From assembly GCA_035535055.1 (NCBI GenBank), contig DATLQT010000064.1:1-51889 (forward strand): a stretch of 51,889 nucleotides of DNA, in the 5' to 3' direction. A program made the position numbers and the translations under genes. Within the stretch, counting starts at the first letter, position 1. The number at the start of each line of letters is the position of its first letter. Positions 25,872 to 32,975 of the stretch are shown in pieces. Source of the stretch: UBA6019 sp035535055. Lineage in GTDB: Bacteria > Chloroflexota > Dormibacteria > Dormibacterales > Dormibacteraceae. The notes beneath the pieces were generated by a model. It was not told where the DNA came from. It did no database searches and saw only the letters and a program-made list of their open reading frames with translations.

Positions 25872-26213
25872 TCAGCCGCCTCGATTGGGGCGCTGGCGCA
25901 GGCCCGCGATGGCGAGGGCGGCGATAACGGCTGCGCCGGCGATGGCGATCGCCGCGTAGATCCCCACCAGCTGCCAGCCGCCGAGAAAAAGGAAGCCCCC
26001 GCCGCCCTTGACCGCAGGACCCACCAGGCTCCAGCCCACCAGGCCGAAGCCGAACAGGTAGGAGCCCGCGGGGAGCAGGTCGCGGGCCCGGTAGCGCCCC
26101 GCGAACACCCCTAGGATCACGAGTCCCAGCACCAGCCCGGGCAGCTCCAGGAAGACCGCGCCGAAGCCCGCCACGCCGCCGACCATCAGGAAGACGACCA
26201 GTCGCTGGGCCAC
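25872..26213 (-). CDS. Small three-helix membrane protein
   Basis: Protein of 113 residues with three hydrophobic stretches (about 5-38, 50-65 and 78-103) separated by a short basic loop (GRYRARD). No known family is recognised. The GTG start follows the CPBP gene stop by one base, so it is the last gene of the minus-strand isoprenoid operon. Function unknown. Confidence 0.6.
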   Translation of the reverse strand: MAQRLVVFLMVGGVAGFGAVFLELPGLVLGLVILGVFAGRYRARDLLPAGSYLFGFGLVGWSLVGPAVKGGGGFLFLGGWQLVGIYAAIAIAGAAVIAALAIAGLRQRPNRGG

Positions 26214-26214
26214 C

Positions 26215-26841
26215 TCAGTCGTCGAGTTCGACGGTCGGCTGGACCAGGAAGATCCAGACGTCCCAGGCGATGTGGCTGACGATCACCGACGGCAGGCGGC
26301 CCTCGAACAGGTATTGCAGGCTCCAGAAGGCGCCGGCGATGCCCGCCGCGCCGGACAGGGTGAGGTTGCCGGTGACGAGGTGGATGCCCCCATAGACGAC
26401 GGCCCCCACGGCCGACCCGGCGGTCCGCCCGAGGCGCTGCATGAGGTAGCCGTTGACGAGGCCGCGCCAGAAGAGCTCTTCGCCGGGGGCGATCACCAGC
26501 GCCAGCGCGGATGCGATGAACCAGCGCGGCGCCATCCGGCGGCGGGCGTAGACCTCGTCGATGTCCGCCGCTCCCGTCGGCATGACGTGGCGGGCAAAGC
26601 GATCGCCGACCTGGAACACGCCGTAGAGGGCGGCGGCGGTGGCGAGTCCAACACCGACGTCGCGGAGACGCGGCCGGTTGCGCGCCGTACGTAGCTCGGG
26701 GTTGGCGGCAAGGGCGAAGGCGCCCATCGTCCCGACCCCGACCGCCATCTTCTGCCAGAAATGGCTGCGTCCCCGGAAGGCGGCGGTCCAGACCACGGAG
26801 GCGAGCCCGAGCCCGGCGGCGAAGTCGCGGCCGCGGATCAC
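26215..26841 (-). CDS. CPBP family intramembrane metalloprotease-like protein
   Basis: Polytopic protein of 208 residues with the CPBP (Abi/CaaX-like) motifs: GEELFWRGLV (Glu-Glu-x3-Arg), a His in GGIHLVTGN and SHIAWD near the C-terminus. All three motif groups that form the intramembrane active site are present. Family members include prenyl-protein proteases and proteins of unknown role. It lies four bases after the UbiA fusion and is probably cotranscribed; a link to prenyl chemistry is only suggested by this neighbourhood. Confidence 0.82.
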   Translation of the reverse strand: MIRGRDFAAGLGLASVVWTAAFRGRSHFWQKMAVGVGTMGAFALAANPELRTARNRPRLRDVGVGLATAAALYGVFQVGDRFARHVMPTGAADIDEVYARRRMAPRWFIASALALVIAPGEELFWRGLVNGYLMQRLGRTAGSAVGAVVYGGIHLVTGNLTLSGAAGIAGAFWSLQYLFEGRLPSVIVSHIAWDVWIFLVQPTVELDD

Positions 26842-26845
26842 GGCG

Positions 26846-28816
26846 TCAGCGCAGGAGACGCGCGGTGATGAGGCCGGCCAGCAAGAGAACCCCGAAGAGC
26901 GTGTGCAGCCGCGCTGTGTACATGTCGATCATCGCGATCGAACGGAGCGAACCGGCCGCGCCCTTCTCGGCCTGGTGGAGCAGCCAGACCGCCGCCGGAA
27001 GCGAAAGAGTGGTCAGAAGGGTCGCGGTCGGCAGCAGACCCAGCATCACGGCCCCGGCCACCGCGATGTAGGCGCCGACCAGCAGCGAGACGTAGAACCA
27101 TCGGGCGAAGGGCTTGCCCATCTCGGCCGAGAGGGTGGTGAAGCCGAGGCGGCGGTCCTCGCCGATGTCGCGCCATTCGTTGCCGTGGAGGATCGCGGTG
27201 ACCAGCAGGCCGACCGGCACGCTGAGGGCGATGGTCCGCCAGTCGAAGCCCCCGGAAGCCGCGAAGAAGCCGCCCACCACCATCAGCGGCCCCATCAGGA
27301 GGAAGACCAGCGGCACGCCGAGCGCGCGGTACTTGTAGTGGAATGGCGGCGCCGTGTAGAAGTAGCCGCCCAGCAGGCCGATGGCGCCCAGCACCACCAT
27401 CCAGGGCCCGCGGACTGCGGTCAGGTAGAGGCCGACCAGGACTGTCACCGCGAAGCAGGCGTAGGCCAGGGTGAGCGCGCCCCGCTCGCTGATTCGGCCC
27501 TTCACGATCGCCAGCGAGGCGCGCGGGGAGGTGATCGAGTCGATGCCGTGACGGACGTCGTAGACCTCGTTGACCACGTTGGTGCCCGCGTGCAGGGTCA
27601 GCCCTCCGATCACCGCCAGCAGCCAGGGCAGCAGGTCGATGCGGCCGATCGACCAGGCGAGGACGCCGCCGGCCGCCACCGGCAGCACCGAGGCCGTGAA
27701 GCTGAAGGGACGGGTGACCTCGTAGACCGCACCGAGCCGGCGCCAGGCCTGGCGGAGCCCGCCCTCCCGCTCGACCGCGTGGCCGGTCGCGGCCGCGGTG
27801 CCCAGTGCGGAAGCGCCGGCGCGGCCCTCACTGCCGTAGGTGATCGCCGCTTGGAGCACCGCCTTGACCTGGTCCTCCTCCTGGACGATCGGCTGGAGGA
27901 GGGGCACGTCCATCCCGGCGCGGTGGTACTGGAGCGCGCGCTCGGCGACGTCGTCGGCGGTCCCGACCAACACATAGGCGTCGAGCAATTCGTCGGGGAT
28001 GGCCTGGGCGGCGGCGTGGTAGTCCTCCGCGCGCCAGAGCCGGTTGACGGTGTCCCGGAGCTCGGCCGGGAAGCCGGCGCGCTTGAGGGAGATGTCGGAG
28101 AGGATCGAGATCATGTAGATCACGAAGGGATCGCGCTTGGCCCGGTTGCGGGCCTCGGCCCGGGAGCGGTCGACGAGCGCGAAGAGGTAGCCGCGGAAGT
28201 CGAGCTCGGCCTCTTTGCGGCCGTGGGCAGCGGCCGACTCCAGCACCCGCCGCCGCATGAGGTCGAAGGCCGGCAGCGACTCCAGCGGCCGGGACAGGTA
28301 ACCGTCGGCCTTGGCGCCGGCCAGTTCGAGGTAGGGCCTCGTGTAGGCGGCGATGTAGATCGGGATGCGATGCGGCGGCTGGAACATCGGCACCAGCGGT
28401 GGTACCCGGTCGTTTAGTACCAGCCGGCGGCCCGCCCACAGCTCGCGGACCTGGTCGATCGCCTGACTAACCCGCTCTGGCGCGTTCTCGAAGGGGATCC
28501 CCATCTGCATCAGCCGCAGGGGCAGCCCGCTGCCGAGGGCGAGCGAGATGCGCTCGGGGGCCAGGTCATCGAGCGAGGAGAGGGTCGAGGCGACCACGAA
28601 GGGGTGCCGGGTGTAGGGGTTCAAAGAGCCGGCGCCGAGCCTGATCTCGCGGGTCGCGTAGGCCATGGCCGAGAGGTAGGAGACCGGGTCGCGCTCGAAG
28701 TAGCTGTCATGCACCCAGACCGATTCCAGGCCGGCGGCCTCGGCCCGGCGGGCGTGCTCGACGGCGTCGCGGACATCCCCGCGCGAGGCGAGGCCGAGGC
28801 CGACGTCCCTATGCAT
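26846..28816 (-). CDS. Fusion of a luciferase-like (F420-type) oxidoreductase and a UbiA prenyltransferase
   Basis: One uninterrupted protein of 656 residues. Residues about 1-330 are a luciferase-like monooxygenase (LLM) barrel: AVEHARRAEAAGLESVWVHD, LGAGSLNPYTRHP, PIYIAAYTRP. In this superfamily many members use F420 and others use FMN. Residues about 365-656 are a UbiA membrane prenyltransferase with the two Asp-rich sites NEVYDVRHG and DIGEDRRLG and 8-9 helices; the MenA-like HGNEWRDIGED block suggests a quinone-ring prenyltransferase. The ATG at 28816 overlaps the upstream gene by eight bases. The fusion implies the two steps act in sequence on one lipid substrate; this is inference. Confidence 0.82.
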   Translation of the reverse strand: MHRDVGLGLASRGDVRDAVEHARRAEAAGLESVWVHDSYFERDPVSYLSAMAYATREIRLGAGSLNPYTRHPFVVASTLSSLDDLAPERISLALGSGLPLRLMQMGIPFENAPERVSQAIDQVRELWAGRRLVLNDRVPPLVPMFQPPHRIPIYIAAYTRPYLELAGAKADGYLSRPLESLPAFDLMRRRVLESAAAHGRKEAELDFRGYLFALVDRSRAEARNRAKRDPFVIYMISILSDISLKRAGFPAELRDTVNRLWRAEDYHAAAQAIPDELLDAYVLVGTADDVAERALQYHRAGMDVPLLQPIVQEEDQVKAVLQAAITYGSEGRAGASALGTAAATGHAVEREGGLRQAWRRLGAVYEVTRPFSFTASVLPVAAGGVLAWSIGRIDLLPWLLAVIGGLTLHAGTNVVNEVYDVRHGIDSITSPRASLAIVKGRISERGALTLAYACFAVTVLVGLYLTAVRGPWMVVLGAIGLLGGYFYTAPPFHYKYRALGVPLVFLLMGPLMVVGGFFAASGGFDWRTIALSVPVGLLVTAILHGNEWRDIGEDRRLGFTTLSAEMGKPFARWFYVSLLVGAYIAVAGAVMLGLLPTATLLTTLSLPAAVWLLHQAEKGAAGSLRSIAMIDMYTARLHTLFGVLLLAGLITARLLR

Positions 28817-30191
28817 GGCGGTCCACCACGCTCTCTGCGATCTCGACCAAGGTCGACTTGACGCCGTCGAGGTCAACGCCGTCAAGCTCCCGGATCGCCA
28901 GCTGGACCAGGTCCTGGGCCTGCCGGTTGACACGTTCTAGGGCGCCGCTGCGGTCGACCAGCTCGACCACCAGCCGCAGTTGCTCGTCGGGGAGCTCGCC
29001 AACCAGCAGGCCCTCGATCTCCGCCCCGACCTCCGCGTTCTCGATCGCGTAGATCAGCGGCAATGAGAGCACCCGCTCCCGGATGTCCTGGCCCAGCGGC
29101 TTGCCGGAGCGCTCGCTGAAATCGACCACGTCGTCGGTCATCTGGAAGGCGATGCCGATCGCCTCGCCGTAGCGGCGAACTCGCTCCAACACCTCCGGCG
29201 ACGCTCCCGAGAGCTGGGCGCCGGCGGCGCAGGAGGCCGCGATCAGGGCCGCGGTCTTGCCCCGGACGACCCGCAGGTAGGCTTCCTCGTCGCCCGGATA
29301 GCGGCCGCGCAGCTCGAGGTCGTCGATTTGCGAGCGGCAGATCGCCTCCATCGCCATCGCGATGGTCGAGGTGACGTCCGCGTTACCGAGCTCGGCGATG
29401 AGCCGGGTCGCCTTGGCGAAGTAGTAGTCGCCGACCGCCACCGCCCGGGCCGGGCCCTCGGCCGCGGCGACCGTCGGCCGGCCCCGGCGCCGGGGGCTCT
29501 CGTCGACGTAGTCGTCGTGGACCAGGGTGGCGGCGTGGATCAGCTCCACCGCCGCCGCGAGCGTGGCGGCCCGCAGCGGGTCGTGCTCGGGCCCGAGGCG
29601 GGAGGTGAGCAGGGCCAGGTAAGGCCGGATCCGCTTGCCGCCCGCCTCGACCAGCCGGCGCATCGGATCGCCGACGGAGGCGGGATCGGGATGCAGCTGG
29701 CGTTCCAGCTCGAGCTCGATGAGCCGCCTCGGGCCGTTCACCGGCTGGCGGCCGAAGGAGCCCTCCAGCTGGAGCGCGATCTCCCGGGTCCGGGGCCCAT
29801 CGAGCTCGACGGCGAAGATCGCCTGCCAGCTGCCGAGCAGCAGCTCTCCGCCCTCGACCAGCACCGTCAGGCTCGGCTGGAGGAGGAGGTTGCGAGCATG
29901 GGCGTGTCCATTGACGGGCTCGTTATCGGGAGCGTTCGAACGCAGGGAGAAATCGTCGTGGAGGTAGGTCGCCTCGTCCGGCGCCAGCCGCTTCAGCAAC
30001 GCCTCGAGGTCGGCGAGCAGCAGCTGCTCGTTCTCGTTGACGGTGAGGCCGAGGGTCGTATGGAGGGACTGCAGGTGGATCCGGCCGTCTTGCAGGCCGG
30101 CCTTCTCGACCGCGCGCTGGAGCCTGCTCGTGAGGTCCACGAACTCGGTCGGGCGCTGCGTCGAGATCCGGATTCGGTCGGACGCGATCAT
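28809..30191 (-). CDS. Fusion of a YjbQ/UPF0047 domain and a polyprenyl diphosphate synthase
   Basis: Protein of 460 residues. Residues about 1-145 match the YjbQ (UPF0047) fold: LQSLHTTLGLTVNE, LHDDFSLRSNAPDNEPVNGHAHARN, LLLGSWQAIFAVELDGPR. Residues about 150-460 are a trans-isoprenyl diphosphate synthase with GGKRIRPYLALL, the first Asp-rich site DDYVDESPRRRGRPT, GDYYFAKA and the second site FQMTDDVVDF. Both DDxxD motifs are complete, so chain elongation of prenyl diphosphates is expected. Residues before the first Asp-rich site are bulky-hydrophobic rather than strongly diagnostic of chain length. I know of no standard YjbQ-prenyl synthase fusion. The ATG overlaps the upstream gene (ATGA). 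Confidence 0.85.
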   Translation of the reverse strand: MIASDRIRISTQRPTEFVDLTSRLQRAVEKAGLQDGRIHLQSLHTTLGLTVNENEQLLLADLEALLKRLAPDEATYLHDDFSLRSNAPDNEPVNGHAHARNLLLQPSLTVLVEGGELLLGSWQAIFAVELDGPRTREIALQLEGSFGRQPVNGPRRLIELELERQLHPDPASVGDPMRRLVEAGGKRIRPYLALLTSRLGPEHDPLRAATLAAAVELIHAATLVHDDYVDESPRRRGRPTVAAAEGPARAVAVGDYYFAKATRLIAELGNADVTSTIAMAMEAICRSQIDDLELRGRYPGDEEAYLRVVRGKTAALIAASCAAGAQLSGASPEVLERVRRYGEAIGIAFQMTDDVVDFSERSGKPLGQDIRERVLSLPLIYAIENAEVGAEIEGLLVGELPDEQLRLVVELVDRSGALERVNRQAQDLVQLAIRELDGVDLDGVKSTLVEIAESVVDRHA

Positions 30192-30562
30192 CTGGCGTCG
30201 GCTATGGCCTGCAGGAGCCGGTCACGCGTCGGCCGAGCCGACAGCTGGGCCGCGGCGGCCGCGGACTGCTCCTCGATGGCCCGCGCGAAGGAGACCTGCA
30301 GGCGCTGGTCGCGGGTGTCGGCCAGGAGCCGGGAGGCCCGGGCAAGGCAGAGGTCTCCCCGGAGCAGGTCGGCCGCCGGCGGGGCGGATCGCCCCAGCCG
30401 CTGGAGGTCGAGGGCGACCTCGACCAGGGCGGCTGCCAGCGCAACCTTGTCGGCGCGCTGCGCCTCCAGGCCGGCTGTGGCCTCGCGAAAGGCCGAGTAG
30501 GCCGCCTCCAGGCCGGACTTCCATAGCGGCTCGATCGCCTCGAGCTCGTCGGCGACTATCAC
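30188..30562 (-). CDS. Putative non-catalytic small subunit of a heteromeric prenyl diphosphate synthase
   Basis: All-helical protein of 124 residues from a GTG in a GTGA overlap with the TetR stop. It has no DDxxD motif. One stretch, LLRGDLCLARASRLLAD (about 70-86), aligns well with the GDYYFAKATRLIAE helix of the prenyl synthase encoded next door. This is the region shared between the small (HepS/HexA-like) and large subunits of heteromeric heptaprenyl/hexaprenyl synthases. A chain-length-setting or stabilising partner of the downstream enzyme is inferred. Its stop overlaps the start of the YjbQ-prenyl synthase gene. Confidence 0.55.
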   Translation of the reverse strand: MIVADELEAIEPLWKSGLEAAYSAFREATAGLEAQRADKVALAAALVEVALDLQRLGRSAPPAADLLRGDLCLARASRLLADTRDQRLQVSFARAIEEQSAAAAAQLSARPTRDRLLQAIADAR

Positions 30563-31185
30563 GGAACCGGCTCCACGACGCTGCCGGCGAGTTCCCGCCA
30601 AGCGCTCAGGGCCAGGAGACACGATTCCTCGTCGCGGGTGACGACGTAGTAGAGACCGAACCCGAGGACTGTGTTGAGTATCAGCGGGACCAGCACCTGG
30701 CGCTCGATCTTCAGCCGAACCCTGCCGTCGCGCTCGAGCCGGTCGAGCTGCTCCTCCACCACATCCCGGTAGCGGTTGAACAGCTCTGGCAGGAAGGCCT
30801 GGAGGCTCTCCTGCTTGGGAGCCTGGACGAGGAGGTCGAAGGCGGCCAGCTGGATGTCGCCCAGCCGACGGAGGCTCTCCCAGATGCTGACGATGCCGCT
30901 CTCGATGAGCCAGATCGGGTCGGTCATCTGGTTGAGCCCCGAGCGGAGCTCCTCCACCGAGCGCTCGGTGAGGTGCCGCCAGGCCTCGATCAGCAGTTCC
31001 GACTTGGTGGGGAAGTAGTACTGGAGGTTCCCGATTGCCACCCCGGCCCTGGATGCGATCGACCGGACGCTGGTGCCCGCGTAGCCGTTCTCGAGCAGCG
31101 ATTCGGCGGCCGCACGGACGATCTGCTCGCGCGCGCTGAGTCCGCCGTCGTGGACCGCGATCGTCTTCGCGCCCTGGCTGGTCAT
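30559..31185 (-). CDS. TetR family transcriptional regulator
   Basis: Protein of 208 residues with an N-terminal TetR DNA-binding domain (about 17-64): AREQIVRAAAESLLENGY, TSVRSIASRAGVAIGNLQYYFPTKSELL. The helical C-terminal part is a ligand-binding and dimer domain with no recognised ligand signature. It is the first gene of the isoprenoid-quinone operon, and its ATG lies inside a perfect palindrome, so it probably represses its own operon and perhaps the divergent cyclase gene. The inducer is unknown; a prenyl or quinone intermediate is possible. Confidence 0.9.
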   Translation of the reverse strand: MTSQGAKTIAVHDGGLSAREQIVRAAAESLLENGYAGTSVRSIASRAGVAIGNLQYYFPTKSELLIEAWRHLTERSVEELRSGLNQMTDPIWLIESGIVSIWESLRRLGDIQLAAFDLLVQAPKQESLQAFLPELFNRYRDVVEEQLDRLERDGRVRLKIERQVLVPLILNTVLGFGLYYVVTRDEESCLLALSAWRELAGSVVEPVP

Positions 31186-31202
31186 ACGTATGTATTAGAT
31201 TA
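31183..31202 (-). promoter_or_regulatory. Putative TetR operator and -10 box
   Basis: CATACGTATG (31183-31192) is a perfect 10-base palindrome containing the TetR start codon. A TAATCT hexamer (minus strand, 31202-31197) lies 11 bases before the ATG and would place the transcription start inside the palindrome. An autoregulatory operator is inferred. Confidence 0.45.
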
Positions 31203-31231
31203 CCGAATCGCGCCGCGAGAGTTCGGGCCTC

Positions 31232-31237
31232 TACGCT
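31232..31237 (+). promoter_or_regulatory. Predicted leaderless -10 box for the cyclase-family gene
   Basis: TACGCT, seven bases before the GTG at 31245. Confidence 0.4.
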
Positions 31238-31244
31238 GTCCGGA

Positions 31245-31874
31245 GTGCAGATCTTCGACGTCTCGGTCCCCGTCTCGCCCCGTCTGCCGACCTGGCCGGG
31301 CGACCCGACGATCTCGCTGACACGGGCGAGCTCCATCGCCGCCGGCGATCCCGCCAACGTCTCCCGCCTCGAGGCCGGTGTTCACACCGGTACCCATGTC
31401 GACGCGCCGGTCCATTTCATGGACGGCGCGCCGGGCATCGACTCGATCTCCGTCCAGACGCTGGTGGGGCCCTGCCTGGTGGTCGCCGCCGACCCGCCCG
31501 GGCTGGAGCTGAGGCCGGAGGACCTTCCCGCCACCGACCACACCCGGATTCTCTTCAAAACTCGCAACTCGAAGCGATGGGGCGCCGGCGATCAGCCCTT
31601 CGACACCGAGTTCGTCGCCGTCGGCCCCGAGCTCGCCGCTCGGCTGGTGGCCGAGGGAAAGCTGTTGGTGGGGGTGGACTACCTCTCGGTCGAGAGCTAC
31701 CACGCCCCCTTCGAGCACCCCGTGCACCACGCGCTGCTCGAGGCGCGCATCGTTGTCGTCGAGGGGCTCGACCTGAGCGCAGTCGAGCCGGGCGAGTACC
31801 AGCTTTACTGCCTGCCCCTGAAGCTGGTCGGGAGCGACGGCGCCCCCGCCCGGACCATCCTGGTTCGCCGGTAA
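31245..31874 (+). CDS. Cyclase family protein (kynurenine formamidase-like hydrolase)
   Basis: Protein of 209 residues in the cyclase/KynB superfamily. The metal-binding signature HTGTHVDAPVHF (about 47-58) is complete, and DVSVPVSP at the N-terminus and SVESYHAPFEHPVHHALL (about 146-163) also match. KynB hydrolyses N-formylkynurenine, but many relatives act on other amides or lactones, and no tryptophan-degradation genes are nearby. The GTG start has no Shine-Dalgarno sequence but a -10-like box close by. Divergent from the TetR gene. Confidence 0.82.
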   Translation: MQIFDVSVPVSPRLPTWPGDPTISLTRASSIAAGDPANVSRLEAGVHTGTHVDAPVHFMDGAPGIDSISVQTLVGPCLVVAADPPGLELRPEDLPATDHTRILFKTRNSKRWGAGDQPFDTEFVAVGPELAARLVAEGKLLVGVDYLSVESYHAPFEHPVHHALLEARIVVVEGLDLSAVEPGEYQLYCLPLKLVGSDGAPARTILVRR

Positions 31875-31888
31875 TTCATGTCCACGGC

Positions 31889-32524
31889 ATGCTGAAGATC
31901 AAGGAAGCGTTTCCGAACAAGATCGCGGGAGTCATCCGCTCCGACGACGGCCAGGCGGCCTTCCACGCCTGCCTGGCCGCGATCGAGGGGGGGGTCGGGA
32001 CGGTGGAGGTCACGACCGGTGTGCCCGACTGGCAGGACATCGTTCGGGGCCTCAAAGCGAGTGCCGACCAGGTGCCGGTCGGGGTCGGCACCGTGGTCCG
32101 GCCCGACATGGTCGCCGACGCGGCCGCCGCCGGCGCGGCGTTCGTCGTCACCCCCTTCCTGGTCCCCGAGGTGGCCGAGGCCGCCCGCCAGCACGACCTG
32201 CTGCTGGTGATGGGCGCGCTCACGCCGAGCGAGATCTACCAGGCTTTCCATGTGCACCAGGCCAACGTGGTCAAGGTCTTTCCGGTTGCCGCCGTCGGAG
32301 GTCCGAGCTACCTGAAGCTGATCTCCGGACCCATGCCGGGGATCCCCGTCTGGGTCAGCGGCGGGGTGGAGATCGAGCAGGTCTCCGAGTACCTGAAGCT
32401 CGGCGTTCGGGCGGTCGGCCTGACGACCGCGCTCTTCCCGACCGACGCCGTCAAGACGGGCGACAAGGCGAGGATCACAGATCTGGCGCGCCGCGCGGTG
32501 TCGGCCCTGGCGGGGATCGCCTAG
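31889..32524 (+). CDS. KDPG/KHG-type bifunctional aldolase
   Basis: Class I aldolase of 211 residues in the Eda family. The catalytic Glu lies in TVEVTTG (about 39-45), the phosphate/substrate loop in VGVGTVV, and the Schiff-base Lys in VVKVFPVAAVGG (about 128-139), followed by PVWVSGGV. It splits 2-keto-3-deoxy-(phospho)gluconate-type substrates to pyruvate. The start ATG follows the previous stop by 14 bases and has no Shine-Dalgarno sequence. No Entner-Doudoroff partner is in the window, so the exact substrate is open. Confidence 0.82.
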   Translation: MLKIKEAFPNKIAGVIRSDDGQAAFHACLAAIEGGVGTVEVTTGVPDWQDIVRGLKASADQVPVGVGTVVRPDMVADAAAAGAAFVVTPFLVPEVAEAARQHDLLLVMGALTPSEIYQAFHVHQANVVKVFPVAAVGGPSYLKLISGPMPGIPVWVSGGVEIEQVSEYLKLGVRAVGLTTALFPTDAVKTGDKARITDLARRAVSALAGIA

Positions 32525-32542
32525 ACCCGAATCGCCTTCGAC

Positions 32543-32722
32543 CTAGAGTCCTGCCTGGTTGTTCAGGGTGTAGGTGATGTCGGAGAAGAGGTTGCGAACC
32601 TGGCCACCGGTCGTGATCAGCATCACGATCACGACCAGCGAGATGAGTACGAGGATGAACGCATACTCGACCATCCCCTGGCCGCTCTGCCCGCGGCGCC
32701 ACGCCAGCCGAACCCGGTTCAT
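32543..32722 (-). CDS. Flp-type pilin
   Basis: Pilin of 59 residues with a short basic leader, then SGQGMVEYAFILVLISLV, the class IVb/Flp pattern with a Glu-Tyr pair beginning the hydrophobic helix, and a short polar tail. It would be cleaved by a prepilin peptidase and polymerised by the Tad machinery. The ATG overlaps the preceding pilin stop (ATGA). The matching assembly genes cpaB-tadB-tadC lie about 27 kb away. Confidence 0.82.
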   Translation of the reverse strand: MNRVRLAWRRGQSGQGMVEYAFILVLISLVVIVMLITTGGQVRNLFSDITYTLNNQAGL

Positions 32723-32883
32723 GAGTTAAGGGCGGCGGAGACGTTCGAGAACATGTTCTTGATCTGGACTCCGAACGTGATGAGCACCACGATGACAACG
32801 ATAGCCACCAGGATGAGGATCAGGACGTATTCGACCAGGCCCTGACCCGACTCGGCGCGCGCACGGAGCATCAGCAGTCCCAT
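32719..32883 (-). CDS. Flp-type pilin
   Basis: Pilin of 54 residues from ATG 32883, with an SGQGLVEYVLILILVAIV segment typical of Flp pilins. A longer start is possible but would only extend the leader. It is the first of two tandem pilin genes with different tails (QIKNMFSNVSAALNS here), perhaps a major and minor subunit. It lies divergent from the CoA-transferase pair. Confidence 0.82.
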   Translation of the reverse strand: MGLLMLRARAESGQGLVEYVLILILVAIVVIVVLITFGVQIKNMFSNVSAALNS

Positions 32884-32975
32884 TTGACTTCCGGGAACAC
32901 TAACCGTCCAAGTGAGGTTTGGGGTCGTCTCCCGCGCCCCCCTCGTCATCCGCAGCGGCGATCATGGAGGGCGGC

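Noticed and set aside
26639..28417. Plus-strand frame of 592 residues opposite the LLM-UbiA fusion
   Set aside because: Antisense shadow: no domain, highly charged composition; the minus strand encodes complete enzyme motifs.
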